Below, in pieces: positions 1-8,266 of a stretch of 64,000 bases of DNA; within the stretch, counting starts at the first letter, position 1; every line of letters starts with the position of its first letter. The position numbers and the translations under genes are program-made. The stretch is from Alternaria dauci (lineage: Eukaryota > Ascomycota > Dothideomycetes > Pleosporales > Pleosporaceae). The stretch lies in assembly GCF_042100115.1 (NCBI RefSeq), contig NC_091274.1, forward strand, positions 3,348,001 through 3,412,000, given 5' to 3'. The notes under the pieces were generated by a model. The model made no database searches. It was not told the DNA's origin and saw only the letters and a list, made by a program, of their open reading frames with translations.

Positions 1-524
1 AAACCCCAGTTTAATACAGATTTTATACCAACTAATTTTAGTAAACCTTTTTCAGTTAGATGTAACTTTTTCTGTATTAAATCAATAGATTGTTTAAATA
101 ATAGGTAATCTGCTAATTTTTGAGTTATTAAAGGATAATTATCGAAATGATTTGTTATTACTCTTAAATTCTTTAAAGAGCTAACACGATACATAAATGA
201 ATCTTGACCATGTTTATATATTTTACCTACACCCCATGTTTTTTGTACAGCTTCTAATATTTTTAGATCTTTTTTATGTAAATTAAGTTGAAATATAGGT
301 TTAACTTGTCATCCTGTTTTCATTCTACAATCTTTATAGATAGATGTTGTAAAACAACCCTCTGCATCTACAAGACCTGTAATATAATAAGGATTAAGAT
401 AATAAGTGTTATTAAGATTATATCTAGGGTAATTAGAAGTATTTGAAGAATATAGTCTGATAATTTTGTTTTTTAAATTCGTTAAGCTAAATGTTTTGAT
501 AATATATATATGTAGGCTCCTTTT
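1..524 (-). CDS. LAGLIDADG homing endonuclease in atp6 intron (partial)
   Basis: The reading frame continues directly from the atp6 5' exon into the intron and stays open to the window edge when TGA is read as Trp. It holds the first LAGLIDADG motif ([11 protein letters not shown]) at about 345-390 and the typical following blocks VGKIYKHGQDSFMYRV and ITNHFDNYPLITQKLADY, which identify a LAGLIDADG_1-type domain. Only the N-terminal domain is in the window; the second motif must lie further left. Proteins of this kind cut intron-less alleles to spread the intron and sometimes assist splicing. No stop or frameshift is visible in the part seen. Confidence 0.85.
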
Positions 525-860
525 AACCATTCCTATTAGATTGTTTATTAAAATGAAAATAAATAATGCATACATAAATGGAAAGTAAGCTTGACCATTT
601 TTATTATTAATTTGGCTTACAACAATACCATGTATAGTTGCATATAATGTTTCTTGACTTAAAGATCATTTGTTTGGAGTTATTTTAGAGTGGTTAGTAG
701 CTAAAATACTAAAATAGAAAGTTATGAAAGCAGCTATAGTTAGGTACAACCCTATATTAGTTATAGATAGGTTCATGTTTGCTAATAATGGTGTATCTAT
801 ACTAAATAAGTTCCTAATTTCAAACTGGTCTAGTGGGCTAAGTATTGTATTGTGTTTCAT
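525..860 (-). CDS. atp6: ATP synthase F0 subunit 6, first exon
   Basis: This encodes the N-terminal part of subunit a (ATP6) of the F1F0 ATP synthase, a membrane protein that forms the proton half-channels. The conserved fungal blocks SPLDQFEIRNLFS, TLYATIHGIVVSQIN and FPFMYALFIFILINNLIGMV are all present, with one in-frame TGA read as Trp. The start is the ATG at 858-860. Protein similarity stops after NLIGMV at about 525, where PYSF would be expected; an intron with an in-frame LAGLIDADG ORF follows. The leader upstream of the ATG is duplicated in front of the 157-codon ORF at 1125-1598. The remaining exon or exons are outside the window. Confidence 0.93.
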
Positions 861-925
861 ATTGTTATATTATGTTCTACTACAAGTATAAATTTTATTA
901 AATTGTTCCGAAAAAAAATGTCAAT
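861..925 (-). repeat. duplicated leader, atp6 copy
   Basis: About 62 bp directly upstream of the atp6 ATG are nearly identical to 1599-1660 upstream of the 157-codon ORF; both contain TTGTTATATTATGTTC-like sequence and end at a run of eight or nine T on the minus strand. The match extends past the start codon into ACAATAC. It is probably a copied 5' UTR or processing/translation signal. Confidence 0.85.
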
Positions 926-1124
926 GTAATTCCACTTAAGATATTTAAAAGCATATGACCTGAAAGTCACAAATTTATTCTATTATTATGTAAACGGACA
1001 ATAAAACTTTTCTTATTTTTCTATAAAATGTTCAATGTAATATTGAAACCCTATATAGTAATAATAATACTCATAATACTCCACCTTATAAGGTGAAATA
1101 AATCTACCAAATAATATGATTAAA

Positions 1125-1598
1125 CTATTGTAGAGAAGGGTCAGATCGTATATGTGCTATAATGTGAGTTACACGAGTATCCCCTCTATTTATAAACCAT
1201 TCAGGTTTTAATGTATAAAGCGAAGCTAACCCAGGACAATCTGGAAATTGCGCCCCATGTGTTCCATGAAAATGAAGTCCAATATCGTTAAAACTAACAA
1301 TAGAAGACTTTGCACCTATTGCACCTCTACGATCTATCTCCCTATTCATTTTATCCTCCAGAAGATTAGCGACTGCACGATAATTACCACTTTGTGTAGA
1401 ATTTATACTATTCATATCATGGACTTGATCTCCACTAGGTCCAGCACACTTTATAGGTTCCATACAAAATTTAAAATGTAAATATAGGACAAGTGATAAT
1501 AGTATTAAACCCCAAATAAGCCAAAAAAATTTAACACTTTTCTCCGGAGTAAAACTTCGGATGGCTCGATAGAAAAAGATTAATGTATTGTATTCCAT
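1125..1598 (-). CDS. unknown 157-aa ORF with one N-terminal membrane helix
   Basis: I do not recognise this protein. It starts with ATG at 1596-1598, in a leader copied from atp6. Residues about 23-43 (VKFFWLIWGLILLSLVLYLH) form one clear transmembrane helix. The rest is hydrophilic, with three cysteines (FCMEPIKC, PDC), a His-rich stretch (GLHFHGTHG) and a charged segment (EDKMNREIDRR). The composition is less AT-driven than random ORFs here, and the ORF ends in TAG just before 1124. It is not atp8, which is about 50 residues and begins MPQL. It might be a free-standing gene acquired from a plasmid or formed by duplication of the atp6 5' end. Expression is inferred only from the leader. Confidence 0.55.
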   Translation of the reverse strand: MEYNTLIFFYRAIRSFTPEKSVKFFWLIWGLILLSLVLYLHFKFCMEPIKCAGPSGDQVHDMNSINSTQSGNYRAVANLLEDKMNREIDRRGAIGAKSSIVSFNDIGLHFHGTHGAQFPDCPGLASLYTLKPEWFINRGDTRVTHIIAHIRSDPSLQ

Positions 1599-1660
1599 GT
1601 TGTTATATTATGTTCCACTACAAGTATAAATTTTATTAAATTGTTCCGAAAAAAAATGTT
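1599..1660 (-). repeat. duplicated leader, orf157 copy
   Basis: This is the second copy of the atp6 leader, directly upstream of the 157-codon ORF. It differs from the atp6 copy at only a few positions (for example GTTCC versus GTTCT). Confidence 0.85.
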
Positions 1661-1685
1661 ACAATAAAAAAATGGGTTTAAATAT

Positions 1686-1900
1686 GTACTAGGCATAAAG
1701 TTAATCCTTATAATCTATAATCTAAATATAAAGGTGATAGAATTATGAAGTAATACATTACATATCAAATATACTACTATATGTATTTATAAAGAATAAT
1801 TTAAAATCCTATTCCAGGTTATTATGATTCAAACATAACAAATCCTCAACTCAAATGAGGCGCCTAACCAACCTGGCTCTAACCCGTATATAATATACAA
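1686..1900 (-). repeat. 215-bp duplicated segment containing a trnP-like copy
   Basis: This segment matches 11023-11240 at most positions, including the tRNA and its 3' flank (AAAGTTAATCCTTATAATCT and the following 80 bp). The two copies lie in the same orientation 9.3 kb apart and bracket the tRNA cluster and rnl. Confidence 0.85.
1814..1886 (-). tRNA. tRNA-Pro-derived gene with UGA anticodon (possible pseudogene)
   Basis: The cloverleaf closes well (acceptor CGGGTTA/TAACCTG, anticodon stem CCTCA/TGAGG). The body is that of trnP at 11148-11220, but the anticodon loop reads TTTGAGT, so the anticodon is UGA (Ser) instead of UGG (Pro), and the T-loop has TTTGAAT for TTCGAAT. A normal trnS(UGA) exists at 11372-11456. 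The copy is either a decayed duplicate or a tRNA with changed decoding. Confidence 0.6.
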
Positions 1901-3560
1901 TATACTCTATAAGAGTAAGTAAGAGATGTTTTTAATAAAAAATAAAGTTGTACTCAACCTTTAATGTGTATTATAATGAATTGCTATATCGTATCAGCTC
2001 AGCTGTATTTATTACAAAATAATAAATATGGAAAACTGAGAACAAGTTATTAATTATTATATAATGTTGTCATAAAAAGAAATAACTTGAAAGAAAAATA
2101 CCATTTTTTTTTTTGAAAAAAAAAATAGATATAAAAATCAATCTTTTACCAAATATGTCTAAATTCATAACACAATTAAACTATGAAAAAAAATTCTTTT
2201 TTGTGATCCATCGTATACCATTTTTTTTGAAAAAAAATTGAATTGTCTGTACAACATGCTACTGTTTTACGTTACTAATTTGTTATGTTTGCTATACTAT
2301 CTATTAGAATTAGTAGCCTAAGGTTTTTTGAATATATCTATATTTTAAGACAACATAAGATATATAACTTGGATACAAGTAAGCCGGGTCATGTAAGTAA
2401 TATTTAACTAAAATAAAGATTAATTAAGGCTTTTTATTTCATAGTTATAATAAAAAACTAAAAGTTTTTATTATCTTAATTTCTGTGGATTACCCAAGCT
2501 TTTACCTCACTTTTTTAAAAAGCTATATTTAAATCACTGGACTTCCCTACTATTATCCTAAAAATATTAAATATAATAAAATTAGGATGAATTACATTTG
2601 TATCACAAGTTTAAAAACAATATAAAAGTTTTTTATGCTTTTGTTTAGAACTAGTACATTATAAGTTTATAGTTATATATACGTGGGGATCCGACTAACA
2701 TCAATCTTTCTCCCCTTCTCCCCCCCCCGCAAAATAGCGGGGGAGCTTTCGGTTATTTTTTCTTTTGCTTAACTTTTTGTTTATTTTTTTTTATACTTTC
2801 TTTTTTTTTCTATGGAAAAAAAATAAACAAAAAGGAAAAAAAGAAAGTATAGCAATAAACAAGTGAGCAAAAGAAAAAAAGAATTAAGAAAAATAAGTTT
2901 AGAATGCGGACAATTCCATTATATACATGGAACGGTTAGTATCCAATTCCATAGCTGGAGCCTGTACATCTATTCTGGTGATGTATTGTAACAAGGCATA
3001 AATATAATAGTAGATAATCCATGTTAATCTCCTTTTCTTTAATAAAGATAACATAATTTAATTAACAAAGTATTATGTAAGGTGATTTTTAATTGTTTAC
3101 GTTGTTTATACGGTTTATAAGAATTTATAAGGGTTTCCTTACTCCTTACTTTTTTTTTTATTTTTATTTTTTTTAATATCATGATATATGTATAAAACAA
3201 GACTTACAATTCCCCAAATCAAGTTCCCTTAATTAAAGTAAGGATTCTAGGTATAGGGCATATACAAAAATGGTATTCGTCCCTCCGTATAAAAATAACC
3301 CAGCATGTCAAAATGACAAAAGCCAAGATGATATAGGAAAGGGTAGCTTGCAGCGAAAAGGGTTTCGTTATGAGTCCCCCCCTAATTACTCTTACATTTG
3401 TGTAATGCTCTTACATTTGTGTAATGCTCTTTTCCATAAACTGGTATTCATTATACTATAATGTAACATGGTTACATTTCATCAAAAGTTAATTGTCTTT
3501 TTTTTACAATTAAAAAGTGTGTCTTCGTGAAACGAAGATAACACAAATTATATAAAGTAA
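1901..3560. other. AT-rich intergenic region with a hairpin element
   Basis: No gene is recognised in this 1.7 kb. It contains T- and A-runs, short inverted repeats, and at 2705-2885 a compound hairpin element of the TTCTTTTGCTTAA family next to a C-run. Small ORFs here have no recognisable similarity and poor coding character. Confidence 0.6.
2705..2885. repeat. compound hairpin element (family 2)
   Basis: A C-rich hairpin (CCCCCCCCGC ... GCGGGGGAG) is followed by TTTCTTTTGCTTAACTTTTT ... AACAAGTGAGCAAAAGAAAA, whose arms are complementary and form a long double hairpin. Related copies occur at 4285-4440, 11515-11660, 13155-13260, 15310-15375, 15665-15725, 20329-20455, 40015-40080 and 50565-50665. 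Confidence 0.75.
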
Positions 3561-3568
3561 TTTATGCG

Positions 3569-3640
3569 AGCCAGGAGAGAAATTTGAATTCCCACTATTA
3601 ATGCATGAAATTAATGTTCTACCGATTGAACTATCCTGGC
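3569..3640 (-). tRNA. trnM: tRNA-Met(CAU), copy 1
   Basis: Acceptor GCCAGGA/TCCTGGC, D-stem GTTC/GAAC, anticodon stem TTAAT/ATTAA with loop TTCATGC give anticodon CAU. One of three CAU tRNAs in this cluster. Confidence 0.88.
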
Positions 3641-3807
3641 TTATTATTGTATAACATACAACAATATATTTCCTATCTAATCCATATTGGTGTAAGTATA
3701 TTTTATAGCACATGTAATAGGTAAACTATGTTAGTCAATAAACGTGTATAATAGTATATAGACATATATAGCACATTAAATAACAACCCTATATGTAACA
3801 CTATACT

Positions 3808-3882
3808 GGGAGGATACCCTGAATCGAACAGGGAACTTACTGTGCCACATACAGTTGTTCTGCCAATTGAACTATATCCACC
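3808..3882 (-). tRNA. trnH: tRNA-His(GUG)
   Basis: Acceptor GGTGGAT/ATCCTCC (one T-T mismatch), anticodon stem ACTGT/ACAGT and loop ATGTGGC give anticodon GUG. It lies 4 nt from trnQ. Confidence 0.88.
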
Positions 3883-3886
3883 TTTT

Positions 3887-3958
3887 TTATGTAGGGGTGA
3901 TTCGAACACCCATAAGTAAATACCAAAAATTTATGACTTACCATTAGTCTACTACATA
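3887..3958 (-). tRNA. trnQ: tRNA-Gln(UUG)
   Basis: Acceptor TATGTAG/CTACATA pairs fully; anticodon stem TAAAT/ATTTA with loop TTTTGGT gives anticodon UUG; the T-arm is GGGTG/CACCC. Confidence 0.9.
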
Positions 3959-4032
3959 TTAATAATGATGAACATATTAAAAAATAAATTAAAATATGTA
4001 AATTTTATAGAATAATACGCTATTATAATATT

Positions 4033-4115
4033 TATGGGTAATAAGACTCGAACTTATATGAATTAATTTCACCCCGTCCTAAGCGGGACCTGTCTACCAA
4101 TTTCAGCATACCCAT
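4033..4115 (-). tRNA. trnL: tRNA-Leu(UAG)
   Basis: This is a class II tRNA with a long variable arm. Acceptor is ATGGGTA/TACCCAT and the anticodon loop CTTAGGA gives UAG, reading CUN codons. Confidence 0.88.
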
Positions 4116-4239
4116 TTTTAATACTAAAAATAAAAACTATTTTAGGATACTGTGTAAATAAACCTTAAGATATACAAATATTCTATAAGCAATACAAATA
4201 TAACTTATGTATATATAGAAGTAAAAAAATATAAATACA

Positions 4240-4440
4240 ACTTCCCTCCCCCCCCCAGCAATATAGGAGGGGGGGGGGGGGGGGGGGAGGGTGCGGTTAT
4301 TTTTTATTTTGATTAAATTTTTTTTTTTATTTTTTTATAATTTATTTTTTTGTATGGGGAAAAAAAATACAAACAGAAAAAAAAAAGAAAGTATAGCAAT
4401 AAACCATGAGCAAAAGAAAAAAATTAAGGAAAATAAATCA
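4240..4440. repeat. G-run and family-2 hairpin element
   Basis: A run of more than 20 G residues between C/G hairpin arms is followed by a degenerate copy of the TTTTGATTAA...GAGCAAAAGAAAA double hairpin. An 81-codon ORF reading through it is low-complexity Lys/Phe and is not considered a gene. Confidence 0.7.
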
Positions 4441-4603
4441 ATTCACCCTAAATGTATAATACATTATAAAATAGCTAAATACACTTTAAATAACCTAAAT
4501 TTAGTTGTATTTTCATTCATCATAAAAATTAAATAATTATTAAGCTGTATACCGTTTTTAATTTATCATTTATAATAAACTAAATACTACTGTTTAAATA
4601 ATA

Positions 4604-4677
4604 TGCTCGAGATAAGATTTGAACTTATAGCCTAAACATCTTCAGAGTTCCGCTCTACCGGGTTGAGCTTCTCGAGC
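4604..4677 (-). tRNA. trnF: tRNA-Phe(GAA)
   Basis: Acceptor GCTCGAG/CTCGAGC and D-stem GCTC/GAGC are perfect. The anticodon loop CTGAAGA gives GAA; the anticodon stem GAACT/TGTTT has one mismatch next to the loop. Confidence 0.82.
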
Positions 4678-4697
4678 CTAGTCTCTTTAAACATTAA

Positions 4698-4769
4698 TGG
4701 AGATATTAGGACTCGATCCTAAAATAACGATATGCAAAATCGCAGTTTTACCAATTAAACTATATCCCC
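4698..4769 (-). tRNA. trnA: tRNA-Ala(UGC)
   Basis: Acceptor GGGGATA/TATCTCC, anticodon stem GCGAT/ATCGT with loop TTTGCAT, and T-arm TTAGG/CCTAA give anticodon UGC. Confidence 0.88.
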
Positions 4770-4801
4770 TTAAGTTAATACATAAAAATAACTTATAAAG
4801 T

Positions 4802-4874
4802 AAGCCCAAGCGGGGTTTGAACCCGCGCATTTAACAGTGAAAATGTTACGTCTTAACCACTTGACTATTGGGCC
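4802..4874 (-). tRNA. trnE: tRNA-Glu(UUC)
   Basis: Acceptor GGCCCAA/TTGGGCT, T-arm GCGGG/CCCGC and anticodon loop TTTTCAC give anticodon UUC. Confidence 0.88.
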
Positions 4875-4983
4875 TTAGATTTTATATAAATGCTTAAAAC
4901 CGCAAAATATAAGAGTAAAAAAAACAGTATTTAAATACAATTTTTTTTTTTAAAAAATAGTAACAATATTGTTTATTTCCCTA

Positions 4984-5056
4984 TAAGGCTAGAATGATTT
5001 GAACACTCATCTGAGCTGTTATGAGCAGCTTGCTCTACCTATTAAGCTATAGCCTT
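4984..5056 (-). tRNA. trnM: tRNA-Met(CAU), copy 2
   Basis: Acceptor AAGGCTA/TAGCCTT and anticodon stem AGCTG/CAGCT with loop CTCATAA give CAU. Its body differs from the other two CAU tRNAs. Confidence 0.87.
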
Positions 5057-5061
5057 TAACT

Positions 5062-5135
5062 ATGCGGACAAAGGACTTGCACCTCCATTTACTGGTCATG
5101 AGCCAGGTATGTTACTAAAATTACATCAATCCGCA
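5062..5135 (-). tRNA. trnM: tRNA-Met(CAU), copy 3
   Basis: Acceptor TGCGGAT/GTCCGCA and anticodon loop CTCATGA give CAU; the large D-loop (TAATTTTAGTAA) resembles initiator-type mitochondrial tRNAs. It lies 5 nt from copy 2. Which copy is initiator is inferred only. Confidence 0.85.
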
Positions 5136-5139
5136 TTAA

Positions 5140-5478
5140 TTCTTCCCTAATCTTTTTTTTGCTCATGGTTTATTGCTATACTTTCTAAATAATACCCTGT
5201 AGACGAGTTGCACGTCTATCTACTTACAGAGCCCCCCCCTTATTAAAGTAGTGCTTCTAGGGTTTAAAGTCTTTTTTCTTAATTCAAAAATCTCGGGATA
5301 TTGCCTTAAACTTCGTAATTGTAATTTGACAGATCCCCCCCCCCCCTGAACGCTTTGCTCCCTCTCCCTTTTCATCTGTTTGTTTATTTTTTTTTCCATA
5401 GAAAAAAAAAGAAACTATAATAAGGTCCCCCCACATAACCAAGATGGATTTTCCATTGTACTGGGGAGGGAAATATCT
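5140..5478. other. intergenic element debris
   Basis: This 340 bp has no gene. It contains fragments of the family-2 hairpin (TTTTTTGCTCATGG; GTTTATTTTTTTTTCC) and a run of ten C residues. Confidence 0.55.
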
Positions 5479-5481
5479 AAA

Positions 5482-5554
5482 TAGCCCAGTACGAGAATTG
5501 CACTCATATCTTCCGATTACAAAACGGGTGCATTACTGTTATGCAAACCAGGCT
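5482..5554 (-). tRNA. trnT: tRNA-Thr(UGU)
   Basis: The acceptor AGCCTGG/CTGGGCT (two G-T pairs) and T-arm are good. The anticodon loop TTTGTAA gives UGU; the stem CCCGT/TCGGA is weak at both ends, so identity is slightly less certain. Confidence 0.8.
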
Positions 5555-6988
5555 AAATAAAGTATTTTTAATGATAAGTATGTTATTTAGTTAATGATAA
5601 AAATTAGTACTTTATACCTAAGAACATCAAAGCCCTTTCAGCCAAAGCCTATAACCCCTTAACCATGTTGTTAGAACTAGAGTTAATTGCCGCAGCTACT
5701 TTTCTAGCACTAACCCTATGAAAAAATGGGATTCGTAATGTTATACTACGTTTCTAAGAGTATCCTAAGGTAAGCTTCGTGCCTAGATGCATTCAGCACT
5801 TATCTTAACTAACATAGCTTTCCTGCCATGCCTATACTATGTATAAATACTTGAGTATAAAAGTATTACCATCTATAGCTCAAATAGGTAATAAATTCAC
5901 ATGAATCTATCTATATTACTCTCCTTCTTATGTGGATTCCCATCATCATTGTTAAGGAGAACCTATTCTTGCCGTAATTTATCAGGTTAATATTAAGCGC
6001 ATAAACAACAGGTAAACCATAGGTTACCATACCCAACTCCTTTCGTACGAAGGGGCTATCCTTATTTTACTCCAATTTCCTCTAGAAGATAGAAACCATA
6101 CTGTCTCACGACGTATTTAACCCAGCTCGTGTAGCTCTTTAATCGACGAACAGTCGTACCCTTCATGATTCCTGCATTCATGTGGATGAGCTAAGCCGAC
6201 ATCGAGGTGCCAAACTGCGCACTCAATTTGTACTCTCTGGCGCAATTAGCCTGTTATCCCCAGCGTAGCTTTTTCAATAATACAAGACCTTTCCTTACTG
6301 CGTCTTGCGGTCTTTATGCCCTGCTTACGCAACTGATAGACGTGTATGTCAAACAGTAAAGCAAGATTAAGCCATTAAACTTTGGAAGTATATATCAACA
6401 TCATTTCTTATACAGATATTCTGTAAAAAAAAATAACTAATAGTGTTATAATTATATCTTCTTTTACAATTAGATAGTAATTATTAATACTATATATACA
6501 CCTATTTTCCACATAGGTAAAATCTTACTTATATTAAATTGTTTTAGTTCTAACTTAAATAGAAATATAACTGAATTAGTTATAGATACCATTTTTTTAA
6601 AAAAAAAATTGTAAATATAAAAAATAACAAAGTAAATATAGTAATTAAAAATTAAAATATACAAGGCAATTATTTAATAAAAGCCCTATATAATTTGCGT
6701 ATAGCATATTACAAAAATAAATTTGGATACTCCCAGGTACTCTTTATGGGATCTGTGCCCCGCATAAACCATCTGCTAGCCATTGTCTCCTGAGCTTGAT
6801 ATAATCTCCCTCCTTTTATGGATTACATTCAGACGTCAGTTACAACAATGTAACCTATTCTACTGATATAACAACCAGAGTAAAGGTGTTTCAATTTTGT
6901 CGCTCAACTACCTTATTCCCTAAAACCTGTTAAATTATACCCTATAACTAGTAACAGTAAAGCTGCATGGGGTCTGTCGAGATAGGTC

Positions 6989-8266
6989 GTTTTATTACTA
7001 AAATTTCCCCCTCCAAGAACCGTACGTGCGACTTTCATCGCATACGGCTCAAGTATTTATTTGTGTTAATTAAAGAAATGTAAGATTATTCTGTTTGATT
7101 TAGGTTTATAAGATTTAACTTGTCTTTGGTACTAATGATATTAGTATCATACAATCTTCCTTTGTTCATACCTTTCTTGATAGCTATCATATGTTTAAGT
7201 CCATCCTCCTCTTTGTGGGTATTTTTAGCCTTTAACTCGTATAATGCTTTTCAATCCAAGTAATCCTTATGTTTAAGCGTATACAATGGGTACTTTGCAA
7301 AAAACTCTATTAACTCAACACTACAATGTGTAACATATCTAGATACACCTCTAGCCTTGTCAACTTGTTCTAGTTTAGAAATATCAAACTTAGGTTTTAA
7401 ATAACCTTGTCCAAAATAAGATTTAATGGCTTCTAAAACTTTAACATCGTGAGTGTGTTGAGCTATTTCAAGTGTAATCGTAATACTTAATATATATTTG
7501 TCCCTGTTCTTATGATTACCTATTGTACATTGGAAGCATCCCTCACCATCTATAAATGCTTGGATTCATTCTGGACACAGAATTATTTGTTTATCATTTA
7601 GATATAATCATCTCTCTTTGAAAGATCTCTTACTATTCATTTTCTCTTTAATATCTAACACTTGTTTAATTTGTTTATCTTTATTATAATTAATAATGGC
7701 TTCTTTTCAATCTAAGAAGTCTAATTGTTTAGAACCCAGTAAAGGGTACTTGTCAAAATGAGGTATAATAATATTTATAAGGTGTTCAATCTTGGAAACT
7801 GTAAATTTATAAGCAACAAATTGCCTATTATCTAAGTTTATATTACCAATTTTGAAATATGCCTGTAAATCTGTTAATATAGAAACAGAATGTTGTTTTT
7901 GAGTAACCTTAAAAGAAAAAGTAACTTTATTAGTAGATTTAGCGTAATTTATACTGAAACTACCTTCCGCGTCCGTAATACCAGTTACTCATCAAGGTGT
8001 TAATTGATTTGTGATGTATAGTGTGTTTTGATTAGCTTTAGTTTATATAAATTTATTTACTAAGCCACTACCACGTCCTTCAGGGCTACTTCAGGTTAGG
8101 GTGCTAGCCTTCTGAAGTCCCGAATCACATCACTAGATTTTGCTTATAAGCGTACGGGTGCTGAAAACCACATCGTAGTTTGTTGTAGCTTAAGTGTACG
8201 AGTCCACAACAAAAGACTTTTTAAAAAAGAACCGCTGTGACCAAAGAAACCTAGTGTAACCAACAC
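6989..8266 (-). other. group II intron in rnl
   Basis: A 34-nt domain V hairpin lies at 7017-7050. It reads GAGCCGTATGCGATGAAAG then TCGCACGTACGGTTC on the minus strand, with the catalytic AGC triad. A domain VI-like stem follows and the intron ends in ...AAAAC before exon GACCTATC. The 5' end is placed at a GTGTTGG motif (8260-8266) resembling the GUGYG start; this end is uncertain. The insertion falls just upstream of the AGACCCC block of domain V of the rRNA. It carries a LAGLIDADG ORF instead of a reverse transcriptase, as known for a family of fungal rRNA group II introns. Confidence 0.75.
7086..8042 (-). CDS. LAGLIDADG endonuclease inside the rnl group II intron
   Basis: The frame is open from 8042 to the TAA at 7086-7088 (about 318 codons) with seven TGA codons read as Trp. 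Two LAGLIDADG motifs are present: VTGITDAEGSF near 7985 and IQAFIDGEGCF near 7560, each followed by the usual [10 protein letters not shown] and EFFAKYPLY blocks. No ATG precedes the first motif in frame, so the start is probably a non-ATG codon or lies in a fused frame. The gene is complete and undamaged, unlike many HEGs in this window. It is a bipartite single-chain nuclease, expected to cut intron-less rnl. Confidence 0.88.

Noticed and set aside
1125..1598. orf157 as atp8
   Set aside because: ATP8 is about 50 residues starting MPQL with a different helix; no similarity was seen.
3270..3461. 63-codon ORF in the spacer near 3.3 kb
   Set aside because: Short, no motif, sequence resembles spacer with repeated ACATTTGTGTAATGCTC; considered chance.
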